Below are positions 26,654 to 35,051 of a DNA stretch of 64,000 nucleotides, piece after piece. Source of the stretch: CAVVSD01 sp963750895 (GTDB lineage Bacteria; Actinomycetota; Thermoleophilia; Solirubrobacterales; Solirubrobacteraceae); the NCBI GenBank assembly GCA_963750895.1, contig CAVVSD010000008.1, positions 806,001 through 870,000 of the forward strand. The letters are read 5' to 3'. Position numbers and translations under genes: made by a program. The notes beneath the pieces were generated by a model. The model saw nothing but the letters and a program-made list of their open reading frames with translations. It searched no databases and was not told the DNA's origin. Positions within the stretch are counted from its first letter, which is position 1, and every line of letters begins with the position of its first letter.

Positions 26654-27653
26654 AGGTGAGGATCACCGCCAGGGTCTGGTCGAGGTGCCCGTCGAGCAGC
26701 TCGAAGGCCTCGGGTGCCTTCGTGAAGGGGATCCGATGGCTGATCATCCTCTCGGGGTGCATGCTCGGCAGGAGGTCCAGCGCCGTCTGCAGCTTGCGTC
26801 CCAGGTCCCAGCGCGGCTGCAGCCCGGAGCCGGCGTACAGCACGCTCGAGCTCACGAGCTTGAGACGCTGGGAGTAGAACTGCGGCGCGAGCACCAGCGG
26901 GATCTGCTTGGAGCCGTACCACCCGACGACGCACACGTCGGCCTCGAGCCCGCAGACGTCGATCGCGAGCTGCAGGCCCGCGGCGGCGCCGCTGGCCTCG
27001 ATGCTCACGTCGGCGCCGCGGCCGTCGCTGGCCTCCATCACCGCGGCGATCGCATCGTCGGGGTGCACCGCGACGTCGGCGCCGAGCTCCAGCGCGATGC
27101 CGCGCCGGAACTCGAACGGATCGACGACCACGAGCCTGCCCGCCGTGCGACGCGCGAGGAGCGCGCAGAACATGCCCACGAGCCCGAGGCCGGCGACGAC
27201 GACGACGTCGCCGAGGCGGACCGGGACGTCGAGCAGGGCGGTCAGCGCGACGTCGGCGTTGTTGCCCAGCACGCCGATCTCCGGCGGGTCGAACTCCGGG
27301 ATGCGATAGACGAGCTCCGGGTCCGTGGCGTCGATCGTGTAGACGTCCTGGTGGGGGTAGCGGCAGAAGACGAGGTCGCCCTCCCCGTAGCCCGAGCCGC
27401 GCCCCGCGTCGATGACGCGCCCGACGCTCTGATAGCCGTACTTGACGGGGAGGTCCCATCGGCCCTCGCAGGTCGACGGCGTCATCGCCTGGTCCCCGGG
27501 GCCGAGGCCGTGGTAGAGCACGAGCTCGGTGCCGGTGCTGATCCCGGAGGCGATCGCCTTGACGCGGATCTCGTGCGGCGCAGGGTCGGGAGCGGTGTCC
27601 GGTCGTAGCTCGGCGTACCGCGCACGCGGCATCCAGAGGGCCGTGGCATCCAT
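26646..27653 (-). CDS. MDR-superfamily alcohol dehydrogenase (BchC/sorbitol-dehydrogenase-like)
   Basis: A 335-aa dehydrogenase. The N-terminal part IRVKAIASGISTGTELVLYH and VKYGYQSVGRVIDAG resembles the BchC-like MDR group. The Rossmann motif is VVVVAGLGLVGMFCALLARR. It lacks the four-cysteine structural zinc lobe and has no cysteine in the catalytic-zinc position, so it may be zinc-free. ATG at 27653 starts MDATALWMPRA. It is the first gene of a three-gene leftward operon with TatD and amidohydrolase genes, divergent from the MFS pump. Substrate unknown. Confidence 0.8.
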   Translation of the reverse strand: MDATALWMPRARYAELRPDTAPDPAPHEIRVKAIASGISTGTELVLYHGLGPGDQAMTPSTCEGRWDLPVKYGYQSVGRVIDAGRGSGYGEGDLVFCRYPHQDVYTIDATDPELVYRIPEFDPPEIGVLGNNADVALTALLDVPVRLGDVVVVAGLGLVGMFCALLARRTAGRLVVVDPFEFRRGIALELGADVAVHPDDAIAAVMEASDGRGADVSIEASGAAAGLQLAIDVCGLEADVCVVGWYGSKQIPLVLAPQFYSQRLKLVSSSVLYAGSGLQPRWDLGRKLQTALDLLPSMHPERMISHRIPFTKAPEAFELLDGHLDQTLAVILTYD

Positions 27654-27698
27654 GGCCCGGGACCCTCTCAGATCCGTGACGCTGCATGATTCCCTGCG

Positions 27699-28907
27699 AT
27701 GGCGGTCCCCGCCCGAGCCTCCGGGACGAGGGGCACGTACGTCCTGCTCGGCGCGCTCACCGCGTTCGGGCCGCTGTCGATGGACCTGTACCTCCCGGCG
27801 CTCCCGGAGATGGCGCGGGACCTCCCCGCGTCGGCCTCTGCGGCACAGCTCACGCTCACGACGTCGATGGTCGGGCTGGCGCTCGGACAGGTGCTCGCGG
27901 GCCCGATCAGCGACGCGCGCGGGCGCCGGGGACCGTTGCTCGCGGGCGTCGCGGTCTTCGCGCTGGCGTCGGCGCTCTGCGCCGTGGCGCCGTCGATCTG
28001 GGTGCTCCTCGTGCTGCGGCTGCTGCAGGGGATGGCGGGCGCGACCGGGCTGTCGATCGCCCGGGCGACCGTCCGCGACCTCTCCACGTCCGGCACGGAG
28101 ACGGCGCGGATGTTCGCCCGCCTGTTCCTCGTGTCGGGGACCGTCCCGCTCGTCGCGCCGCTCGCCGGCGGCTTCATCCTGCGCGTCACGGACTGGCGCG
28201 GCGTGTTCGGCCTCCTCGCGCTCATCGGCGTCGCGCTCTTCACCGTCGCCGCGCTCAAGCTGCCCGAGACGCTGCCGCGCGAGCAGCGTCGTCGCGGCGG
28301 TCTGCGGACGAGCCTGGCCGGGATGGGGATCCTCCTCCACGACCGCGCGTTCGTGACCCACACGCTCCTCTTCGGGCTGTCGTTCACGACGGTCGCGACC
28401 TACCTCGCGGGCGCGTCGTTCCTGCTGCAGGACGTCCATGGGCTCTCGCCCGCGGCGTTCGGCGCGGTCGCGGCGGTCAACGGCGCGGGGCTCATCGCCG
28501 GCTCGCAGATCAGCGCCCGCTTCGTGCGCTCCTTCGGCCCGCGACGGCTCATGGGCATCGGGCTGTCGATCGGGGCGGTGATGGCCACCGGGTTCTTCGT
28601 CGCGACGCTCGCGGGCGCCGGCCTGGCGATCCTGCTCCCCTGCCTCTTCGTCCTCATCGCCAGCCGCGGCCTCGTCGGGCCCAACGCGCAGGCGCTCGCG
28701 CTCGCCGACCACCCGGAGGTCGCGGGCACGGCCGCGGGCCTCGTGGGGGTGAGCCAGTTCGGGGCGGGCGCGCTGGTCGCGCCGCTCGTCGGCCTGGGCG
28801 GCACCCACGCGACGGTGCCGATGGCGGCGATCCTCGCCGGGACCGCCGTCGCCGCCGCGCTGCTCGCGACGGCCACGAGCGAGCGCCGCAGGCCCGTCCG
28901 CGTCTAG
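27699..28907 (+). CDS. Bcr/CflA-type MFS multidrug efflux transporter
   Basis: A 402-aa twelve-helix major facilitator. Diagnostic segments are TYVLLGALTAFGPLSMDLYL, the motif A region GLALGQVLAGPISDARGRRG, and VLRLLQGMAGATGLSIARAT, all of Bcr/CflA type. Exports drugs or metabolites with proton antiport. It is divergent from the MDR/TatD/amidohydrolase operon (45 bases between starts). Its TAG stop is shared with the convergent NTF2-like gene in a CTAG tetranucleotide. Confidence 0.88.
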   Translation: MAVPARASGTRGTYVLLGALTAFGPLSMDLYLPALPEMARDLPASASAAQLTLTTSMVGLALGQVLAGPISDARGRRGPLLAGVAVFALASALCAVAPSIWVLLVLRLLQGMAGATGLSIARATVRDLSTSGTETARMFARLFLVSGTVPLVAPLAGGFILRVTDWRGVFGLLALIGVALFTVAALKLPETLPREQRRRGGLRTSLAGMGILLHDRAFVTHTLLFGLSFTTVATYLAGASFLLQDVHGLSPAAFGAVAAVNGAGLIAGSQISARFVRSFGPRRLMGIGLSIGAVMATGFFVATLAGAGLAILLPCLFVLIASRGLVGPNAQALALADHPEVAGTAAGLVGVSQFGAGALVAPLVGLGGTHATVPMAAILAGTAVAAALLATATSERRRPVRV

Positions 28908-29368
28908 GCGGGCTCCTTCAGCGTGCCGGCGCTGACCGCCATCGCCGTGTCCGACATCGGCGGCGGGCCGGCCTTGAAGGGGATCGGGATCTCCTCCCGG
29001 CGCTTGAACAGCCAGCGGTCGCCCTGCTTGACGACGTCGTCGTGGTAGCGCGCGAGGATCGTGTTCTCGAAGTTCTGCGGGATCCAGACCACGTCGGTGT
29101 CGACCACCGCGCTCTGCCCGTCCTCGGCGAACTCGATGAGCGTCTGGGGGTTCATGTGCTTGCCCTCGTAGTCGTCGGGCAGGCACGTGCTCATGAACGC
29201 CATGAGCGCCTCGCGACCCTCGAAGGCGTGGTCGGGACCGACCCACGCCGCGTCCTCGGTCCACAGCGCGCCCAGCCGGTCCCAGTCGCGGTCGTCGAAC
29301 GCCATCGCGTACGTGACGACGAGGTCGCGGATCGCCTGCACCGCGACGAGTCTCTCCAACGCGTCCAT
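28904..29368 (-). CDS. SnoaL-like / NTF2-like domain protein
   Basis: A 154-aa single-domain cone-fold protein. It has IRDLVVTYAMAFDDRDWDRL, GALWTEDAAWVGPDHAFEGR and DVVKQGDRWLFKRREEIPI, the usual SnoaL_4 pattern of aromatic-ring dehydratases, isomerases and hydroxylases. The substrate is not predictable. TAGGGT lies six bases before the ATG, so the message is probably leaderless. It lies next to a phosphoesterase gene and ends in the stop codon shared with the MFS gene. Confidence 0.78.
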   Translation of the reverse strand: MDALERLVAVQAIRDLVVTYAMAFDDRDWDRLGALWTEDAAWVGPDHAFEGREALMAFMSTCLPDDYEGKHMNPQTLIEFAEDGQSAVVDTDVVWIPQNFENTILARYHDDVVKQGDRWLFKRREEIPIPFKAGPPPMSDTAMAVSAGTLKEPA

Positions 29369-29374
29369 GGCGCG

Positions 29375-29380
29375 ACCCTA
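29375..29380 (-). promoter_or_regulatory. -10 box TAGGGT, leaderless-type, for the NTF2-like gene
   Basis: Minus-strand TAGGGT ends six bases before the ATG at 29368. It overlaps the 3' end of the phosphoesterase gene (stop at 29378). Confidence 0.5.
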
Positions 29381-30121
29381 CGGAACGGGCGCCCTGCCGG
29401 CGGTGAACTCGAAGACCGCGGTGACCTCGGCGGCGTCCACCGGATCCAGCAGCGACTCGGACAGCAGCTCCTCGACGTCCGGGGCGCCGGTCGCCCGCAG
29501 CTCGGCGGCCGCCGCCTCGAGGTCGTAGGCCGTCTCGCGCAGCTCCGGCACGCCGTCCTCCAGCAGGAGCCAGAACGCGCCGGGCCGCCCCTCGTACGGC
29601 CGGCCGACGCTCCCCGCGTTGGCGTAGGCGCCGCGCGTGAACTGCTGGTGCGTGTGACCCCCGACGACGAGCGACTCACCGACGCCCGCGAGCGCATCGC
29701 GCAGGACGTCGTCGGGCGTCGCCCGGGTCAGCACCTCGTCGACGCGCCTGGGCGAGCCGTGGCAGAAGAGGACGCCGTCCAGCGTGTCGCGGATGGGCCA
29801 GGACGCGATCGCGGCCTCCCAGCCGGCGTCGAGCGCCGCCGCGCTCCATCGCGCCGCGCGACCCGGCGGATCGTCGCCGAGGGCGCGCCCGGCGAGCACG
29901 GCCAGCGCCTCGTGCTCGGCGTTGCCGGCGATCCACCGCACGGGTTCGGGGCGGGCGGCGAGCAGCTCGAGCACGTCGCGCGGCTGCGGCCCGCCGACGA
30001 CGTCGCCCGCCACGACGATCGCATCCGCACCCGTCTCGTCGATCTCTCCGAGCACCGCGCGCAGCGCGGGCGCATTGCCGTGGACGTCGGCGAGGACGGC
30101 GATCCGCACCTCGGTGGCCAT
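29378..30121 (-). CDS. Calcineurin-like metallophosphoesterase (YfcE/DUF2437-like)
   Basis: A 247-aa binuclear metallophosphoesterase. It has VLADVHGNAPAL (D-x-H-G-N), IVVAGDVVGGPQP (GD), RWIAGNAEHEAL (GN-H), FCHGSPRR and VVGGHTHQQFTRG (G-G-H-T-H), the full set of metal-ligand blocks. The substrate could be a cyclic nucleotide, a nucleotide or a protein phosphate. TAGGTT lies six bases before the ATG. Ends nine bases before the NTF2-like gene start. Confidence 0.86.
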   Translation of the reverse strand: MATEVRIAVLADVHGNAPALRAVLGEIDETGADAIVVAGDVVGGPQPRDVLELLAARPEPVRWIAGNAEHEALAVLAGRALGDDPPGRAARWSAAALDAGWEAAIASWPIRDTLDGVLFCHGSPRRVDEVLTRATPDDVLRDALAGVGESLVVGGHTHQQFTRGAYANAGSVGRPYEGRPGAFWLLLEDGVPELRETAYDLEAAAAELRATGAPDVEELLSESLLDPVDAAEVTAVFEFTAGRAPVP

Positions 30122-30127
30122 GCCGCG

Positions 30128-30133
30128 AACCTA
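30128..30133 (-). promoter_or_regulatory. -10 box TAGGTT, leaderless-type, for the phosphoesterase gene
   Basis: Minus-strand TAGGTT ends six bases before the ATG at 30121. Confidence 0.5.
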
Positions 30134-30229
30134 TCCCGGGTGGCGAATCACCCCCCGGTGGACGCGTACCACCAGGCCTGCGCGGGAAGTCCCTTTCCAA
30201 CGGAGTGAAACGAACAGGGAGGGGTTCCC

Positions 30230-30713
30230 GTGTCCACTGCAGCGATCATCGTGATCGTCGTCGTCGTGCTCGCCTTGCTGGTGCTGCTGGCCGTCGTCCT
30301 GCCGCGCATGCGCGCCCGGAAGGCCGAAGCGCAGCGCGCGCGCGAGCTGGAGCGCCGCCGCGACCAGGAGGTGCGAGCGCCACCGTGGTGAAGCCGAGGT
30401 GCGCGGCCTTCGCGCGGACGAGGCCGAGCAGCGGGCCAAGATCGCGGCGAAGGAGGCCGAGGTCGAGCGGGCGCAGGCGGAGGCGCACGAGGCCCGCGCG
30501 AGCCTGCACGAGCGGGGTCTGGGCGACGACGAGCTCATCGGCGAGCGCGACACCGCCCGCACGGACGAACCCACCGCCGAGCGCGACCCCGGCCGGTTCG
30601 ACCGCACGGACGACGAGTCCGATGCCGAGGGCCGCGGGTCGATCGCATCGTCCACCCAGGCCGGCGAGTACGAGCGTGGCCGCCGCGACGAGGCGCGTGA
30701 CGAGGGACGCTGA
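30230..30713 (+). pseudogene. Small membrane-anchored coiled-coil protein, frameshifted
   Basis: GTG at 30230 has a strong AGGGAGGGG ribosome site and opens a one-helix membrane protein (AAIIVIVVVVLALLVLLAVV) followed by a charged helix, stopping at 30391 after 53 residues. The plus-one frame continues the same helix without a break (ERHRGEAEVRGLRADEAEQR onward) to 30713. Removing one C at 30374 joins both into a 160-aa protein: membrane helix, long Arg/Glu/Ala coiled coil, then an acidic disordered tail. Such anchored coiled-coil proteins are common in actinobacteria and have no known role. The break is either real or a sequencing error. Confidence 0.7.
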
Positions 30714-30720
30714 GCCGCAG

Positions 30721-30726
30721 TAGGTT
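30721..30726 (+). promoter_or_regulatory. -10 box TAGGTT, leaderless-type, for the amidase gene
   Basis: TAGGTT ends six bases before the GTG at 30733, with no Shine-Dalgarno. Confidence 0.5.
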
Positions 30727-30732
30727 GCCTCG

Positions 30733-32112
30733 GTGCTCGACGCCGAGGCGGCATTCGCAGGGATCGCAGGCCAGGTCGAGCTCATGCGCCGAGGCGACGT
30801 CTCGGCGCGCGACCTGGCCGGTCTCGCGCTCGCCCGGATCGCGGCGCTCGATCCGCAGCTCAACGCGTTCGGCGTCGTCCTCGCCGACCGCGCACTGACG
30901 GCGGCCGACGAGGCCGACCGGCGGCGAGCGGCAGGCGAGGACGGGCCGCTGCTGGGGGTGCCGATCGCCGTCAAGGACGAGATCGACATCGCCGGCCACC
31001 TCACGAGCCGGGGAACCGATGCGTTCACCGTCCCCGCGGCGTCCGATGCCGAGGTCGTCCGTCGCCTGCGCGCCGCCGGCGCGGTGATCGTCGGCAAGAC
31101 CACGATGCCCGAGCTGGGGCTCTGGCCGTTCACGGAATCGGTGACCTGGGGCGTCACCCGCAACCCGTGGGACACGGGCCGGACCCCCGGCGGGTCCAGC
31201 GGCGGATCCGCCGCCGCGGTCGCAGCCGGGATCGTGCCGGCCGCGCTCGCCGCCGACGGCGCGGGGTCGATCCGCATCCCCGCCGCCTGCACGGGCCTGT
31301 TCGGCCTCAAGCCGCAGCGCGGCCGCGTGCCCCGGGCACCACACGACCGCGACGGCAGCCACTGGATCGTCTTCGGCGCGCTCACGCGCTCCGTGCTGGA
31401 CTCCGGGATCATGCTCGACGCGCTCACCGAGTCGCCGGGCACGTTCACCGCCGCGGCCGGCGCCGAGCAGGCCCCGCTGCGGGTGGCCGTCTCCGAGGCG
31501 TTCCCACCGGGCGTGCTCGGACGCCTCGCCCCCGACGTCCGCGACGCGCTGCACGGCACCGCCGACGTCCTGCGCGGGCTCGGGCACACGGTCGTCGAGC
31601 GCGACGTCGACTTCGGGCCCCGCGACACCGCGATCATCCTCGGACTGCTGTTCCGCGGCGTCCGCGACATCGTCGCCGAGACGGAGCGCCCGGGCCGGCT
31701 CGAGCGTCGCAGCCGCGCGTTCGCCCGGCCGGGCGCGCTCGTCCCCGACCGGCTGCGCGAGCGGCTGCTCGAGGCCGAACGGCGCCTCGCCGCCCGTGTC
31801 GGGACGCTCTTCGACGAGCACGACGTCCTGCTGACGCCGGTCATGTCGCAGCCCGCGCCGCGCGCCGGGCTCATGGAGGGCCGCGGCGCGACGGTGACGT
31901 ACCTCTGGGAGTCCGGCTGGGTGCCGTTCAACGTCCTGTGGAACTCGACGGGTCAACCTGCGGCGTCGGTCCCTGCCGGCTTCTCCGGCGAGGGCCTGCC
32001 GCTCGCCGTGCAGCTCGTCGGGCGCCCCGATGCCGAGGCGACGCTGCTGTCGCTCGCGGCGCAGCTCGAGGCCGCCCGCCCCTGGGCGGACCGGCGCCCG
32101 CCCGTGTCCTGA
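30733..32112 (+). CDS. Amidase-signature family amidase
   Basis: A 459-aa member of the amidase signature family (GatA/AmiE-like). The catalytic triad is recognisable: Lys in GVPIAVKDEIDIAG, the cis-Ser in TPGGSSGGSAAAVAAG, and the nucleophile Ser in DGAGSIRIPAACTGLFGLKP. N-terminal VELMRRGDVSARDLAGLALA and C-terminal GLPLAVQLVGRPDAEA are typical. It hydrolyses a carboxamide of unknown identity. It is monocistronic with GTG start and a leaderless-type box, and it converges on the histidine kinase gene. Confidence 0.9.
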   Translation: MLDAEAAFAGIAGQVELMRRGDVSARDLAGLALARIAALDPQLNAFGVVLADRALTAADEADRRRAAGEDGPLLGVPIAVKDEIDIAGHLTSRGTDAFTVPAASDAEVVRRLRAAGAVIVGKTTMPELGLWPFTESVTWGVTRNPWDTGRTPGGSSGGSAAAVAAGIVPAALAADGAGSIRIPAACTGLFGLKPQRGRVPRAPHDRDGSHWIVFGALTRSVLDSGIMLDALTESPGTFTAAAGAEQAPLRVAVSEAFPPGVLGRLAPDVRDALHGTADVLRGLGHTVVERDVDFGPRDTAIILGLLFRGVRDIVAETERPGRLERRSRAFARPGALVPDRLRERLLEAERRLAARVGTLFDEHDVLLTPVMSQPAPRAGLMEGRGATVTYLWESGWVPFNVLWNSTGQPAASVPAGFSGEGLPLAVQLVGRPDAEATLLSLAAQLEAARPWADRRPPVS

Positions 32113-32128
32113 GCAGAAGGACTGAGCG

Positions 32129-33298
32129 TCAGGGCGCGGCGCGCAGCCGCATCCGCACCCGGGTGCCGCCTTCGGCGTCGGCGACCCAGATCCGGCCGCC
32201 GTGCGCCTCGACGATCGCACGCGAGATCGCCAGGCCCAGCCCGGCGCCGCCGTCGCTGCGCGACGGGTCCAGCCGGTGGAACGCGTCGAACACGCGCAGC
32301 CGCTCCTCCTCGGGGATGCCCGTGCCGGTGTCGGCCACCTCGATCTCGACCCCGTCGTCCACGCGCTCGGCGCGCACCGTGACCGCGCCGTCGGGCGGGG
32401 TGTGGCGCAGCGCGTTCTGGATGAGGTTGAAGAGCACCCGCTGCAGCCGCGCCCGGTCGCCGATCGCGAGCGGATCGCCCGCGTCGAGCACCGCGCGGAC
32501 GTCGACCGAGGACGCCGCCGCCTGCGGGCGCATCGCCTCGACCGCCTCCTCGACGAGCTCGCCCAGCGCGACCTGCTCCATGCTCCAGCGCAGCTCGCCG
32601 CTCTCCAGGCGGCTCAGCTCGAACAGGTCGTCGATGAGCTCGCCGAGCACGCGCACGTGGGTGGCCATCCGGGCGACGTACTCCTCGGCGGTCGCGCCGT
32701 CGACCACGCCGTCCTCGATCGCCTCGCCGAGCAGCCGCAGCGACGTGACCGGCGTGCGGAGGTCGTGCGAGACGGCGGCCACCAGCGCGCTGCGGGCGCG
32801 CTCCTCGCCGTCGAGCCGGGCGATCGTCGCGTCGACGTCGGCCGCGAGCTCGGCCAGCTCGCCGCGACCGCCCACCCCGGTGCGGACGTCGCGGCGGCCG
32901 AGGGCGACGGCGGCCAGCGTCTCGCGGATCGCCTCGACGTCGCCCATGGCGCGCGCGGCGAGCAGGTAGGCGACCCAGAGCCCGAGCGTCGCGGCCCACC
33001 CGACGAGCATCGCGGTGAGGAACGCGTCGTGGCCGGAGACGAACATCCGCACGACGAACACGGCGACGACGATCGCCGCCTGGGCCACGACGAGCAGCGC
33101 GAGCGCGGAGAACTGGCGGCGCAGCCCGCCGAGGGCCGCCCGCCGCGCCACGAGCACGTGCCCCGCCGCGACGGCGAGGAGCCCGAGCGGCGCGAGCAGC
33201 ACGAACGTCTCCGGGCCGGCGTCGCCGCCCAGCGCCAGCGCCGCCGCAGCCGATGCGGCGAGGGCGGCGAGCAGCGCGACGGCGAGGCTGCGGATCAT
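32129..33298 (-). CDS. Membrane sensor histidine kinase
   Basis: A 389-aa sensor kinase. About four hydrophobic helices lie in residues 1-130, then a HAMP-like linker (GDVEAIRETLAAVALGRRDV), the HisKA motif AVSHDLRTPVTSL with His178 as phosphorylation site, and the HATPase with N box LIQNALRHTPPDG, G1 VADTGTGIP and G2 GGAGLGLAISRAI. No large extracytoplasmic sensor domain is present, so it may sense the membrane. Its ATG overlaps the response-regulator stop (ATGA). It ends the epimerase-regulator-kinase operon. Confidence 0.92.
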   Translation of the reverse strand: MIRSLAVALLAALAASAAAALALGGDAGPETFVLLAPLGLLAVAAGHVLVARRAALGGLRRQFSALALLVVAQAAIVVAVFVVRMFVSGHDAFLTAMLVGWAATLGLWVAYLLAARAMGDVEAIRETLAAVALGRRDVRTGVGGRGELAELAADVDATIARLDGEERARSALVAAVSHDLRTPVTSLRLLGEAIEDGVVDGATAEEYVARMATHVRVLGELIDDLFELSRLESGELRWSMEQVALGELVEEAVEAMRPQAAASSVDVRAVLDAGDPLAIGDRARLQRVLFNLIQNALRHTPPDGAVTVRAERVDDGVEIEVADTGTGIPEEERLRVFDAFHRLDPSRSDGGAGLGLAISRAIVEAHGGRIWVADAEGGTRVRMRLRAAP

Positions 33299-33999
33299 GG
33301 CTGCGACGCGAACCGGTAGCCGACGCCCCACACCGTCTCGATGAGGCGGGGCGCATCCGGGTCCGGCTCCAGCTTGGAGCGCAGCCGGCGCACGTGCACG
33401 GTCACCGTCGACGTGTCCGTGTAGAAGGAGAAGCGCCACACCCGCTCCATGAGCTCCTCCCGCGTGAACGCCTGGCCGGGATGGCGGGCGAGGAACGTGA
33501 GCAGCTCGAACTCGCGCACGGTCAGGGCGACCTCCTCGCCGCCGCGCGTGACCCGGCGCCCTCCGACGTCGATGACCACGTCGCCCGCCCGCAGCACCTC
33601 CGGCTCGGCCTCCGCGGCGGGCGCGCGGCGCAGCACGGCGTCGACGCGCGCGACGAGCTCGCCCGGCGAGAACGGCTTCACGACGTAGTCGTCTGCGCCG
33701 AGGCGCAGACCGGTGATGCGATCGGACTCCTCGCCGCGGGCGGTCAGCAGGATGATCGCCGGGGCCGGTCCGGGGCCGCGGCGCAGCCTGCGCATCACCT
33801 CCAGGCCGTCGATCCCCGGCAGCATGAGGTCCAGGACGACGAGGTCGACGCGACGCTCGCCCGCCGCCTCCAGCGCCGCCGGACCGTCGGGGGCGACCTG
33901 CGTCTCGTACCCGGCGCGCTCGAGGTATCGCGCCACGACCTCCGCGATCGTCGGCTCGTCGTCGACGACGAGGACCGAGCCGCGCACGTGGTCGCTCAT
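33295..33999 (-). CDS. OmpR-family response regulator
   Basis: A 234-aa regulator. Residues 8-120 are the receiver domain with acidic pair in VLVVDDEP, phosphoacceptor Asp57 (VVLDLMLPG), and Lys in ADDYVVKPFSPGE. Residues 135-230 are a winged helix of OmpR/PhoB type (VALTVREFELLTFLARHPGQ, VTVHVRRLRSKLEPD, ETVWGVGYRF). Its start overlaps the epimerase stop and its stop overlaps the kinase start, so the three proteins are translated together. The targets may include the divergent glycosyltransferase/molybdoenzyme operon, which is inference. Confidence 0.93.
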   Translation of the reverse strand: MSDHVRGSVLVVDDEPTIAEVVARYLERAGYETQVAPDGPAALEAAGERRVDLVVLDLMLPGIDGLEVMRRLRRGPGPAPAIILLTARGEESDRITGLRLGADDYVVKPFSPGELVARVDAVLRRAPAAEAEPEVLRAGDVVIDVGGRRVTRGGEEVALTVREFELLTFLARHPGQAFTREELMERVWRFSFYTDTSTVTVHVRRLRSKLEPDPDAPRLIETVWGVGYRFASQP

Positions 34000-34988
34000 C
34001 GGACCCCCATCGCCGCGGCCAGCTCCGCCATGCCGGTGTCGAAGTCCTCCCGCGCGGCGAAGCCCAGCACGCGCTCCGCCCGCGCAGGGTCGGCGAAGAC
34101 GTGCCGGACGTCGCCGAGCCGGTAGCCGCCGACGATCTCCGGGTCCGGCGCGTCCGGGCCGGCCGCCGCGTGCAGCGCACGCGCCATGTCGGCGATGCTC
34201 CGCCGCCGGCCCGAGCAGACGTTGAACGCGCCCGCGACGGGCTCCTCGGCGGTCAGCGCGAGCACGTTCGCCCGCGCGACGTCGCGGACGTGCACGAAGT
34301 CGCGCAGCTGCCCGCCGTCCTCCAGGACCTGCGGCGCGCGGCCCGCCGCGATGGCGGAGGAGAAGATCGACGCGACCCCGGCGTAGGGCGTGTCGCGCGG
34401 CATGCGCGGGCCGTAGACGTTGTGGTAGCGCAGCGCGGCGACGGGAACGCCCGTCTCGCGGGAGAACGCGGCCGCGAGGTGCTCCTGGTGCAGCTTCGTC
34501 GCGGCGTAGACGTTGCGCGGGTCCGCGGGCGCGTCCTCGCCGACCGCCTCCGGGGCCAGCGGGCGACCGCACGCCGGGCACGGCGGCTCGTAGCGGCCCG
34601 CCTCCAGGTCGGGCACGGCGCGCGGCCCGGGGCGGACGACCCCGTGCTCGGGGCAGCGGTAGCGGCCCTCCCCGTAGACGACCATGCTCGAGGCGAGGAC
34701 GACGCGCCGCACCTGTCCCCCGCGAGCGATCGCGCGCAGCAGCACGGCCGTACCCATGTCGTTGTGGCCCACGTAGCCGGTGATGTCCTCGAGGTCGACG
34801 CCGAGGCCGACCATGGCCGCCTGGTGGCAGACGGCGTCGACGCCTTCCAGCGCACGCTCGACGACCTCGGGGTCGCGGACGTCGTCGCCGTCGGCGAGAT
34901 CGAGCACCCGGACGTCGTGCCCGTCCTCGCGCAGCGCATCGACGATGTGCGAGCCGATGAAGCCGGCGCCACCGGTGACGAGGACCAT
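33996..34988 (-). CDS. NAD-dependent NDP-sugar epimerase/dehydratase with Cys/His insert
   Basis: A 330-aa extended SDR. The NAD motif is VTGGAGFIGSH, the substrate region ALRYHNVYGPRMPRDTPYAG, and the catalytic Tyr-x3-Lys is in NVYAATKLHQEH. An insert at about residues 115-150 contains CPEHG and CPACG, a C-x2-H / C-x2-C pair that looks like a small zinc ribbon and is absent from standard UDP-glucose 4-epimerases. TACCGT lies six bases before the ATG. It opens the operon with the two-component system and is divergent from the GT2 operon, so it may supply the sugar donor. Confidence 0.86.
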   Translation of the reverse strand: MVLVTGGAGFIGSHIVDALREDGHDVRVLDLADGDDVRDPEVVERALEGVDAVCHQAAMVGLGVDLEDITGYVGHNDMGTAVLLRAIARGGQVRRVVLASSMVVYGEGRYRCPEHGVVRPGPRAVPDLEAGRYEPPCPACGRPLAPEAVGEDAPADPRNVYAATKLHQEHLAAAFSRETGVPVAALRYHNVYGPRMPRDTPYAGVASIFSSAIAAGRAPQVLEDGGQLRDFVHVRDVARANVLALTAEEPVAGAFNVCSGRRRSIADMARALHAAAGPDAPDPEIVGGYRLGDVRHVFADPARAERVLGFAAREDFDTGMAELAAAMGVR

Positions 34989-34994
34989 GGCCGG

Positions 34995-35000
34995 ACGGTA
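34995..35000 (-). promoter_or_regulatory. -10 box TACCGT, leaderless-type, for the epimerase operon
   Basis: Minus-strand TACCGT ends six bases before the ATG at 34988. The opposite operon starts at 35052, so the divergent control region is only 63 bases. Confidence 0.5.
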
Positions 35001-35051
35001 GGCGCTCTCGGACCCCGATGCGCGGGACTGCGCACAGTTCAGGAAGCCGTA

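Noticed and set aside
27703..28387. Antisense ORFs opposite the Bcr-type transporter
   Set aside because: They lack a ribosome site, have shadow composition and overlap a clear twelve-helix transporter.
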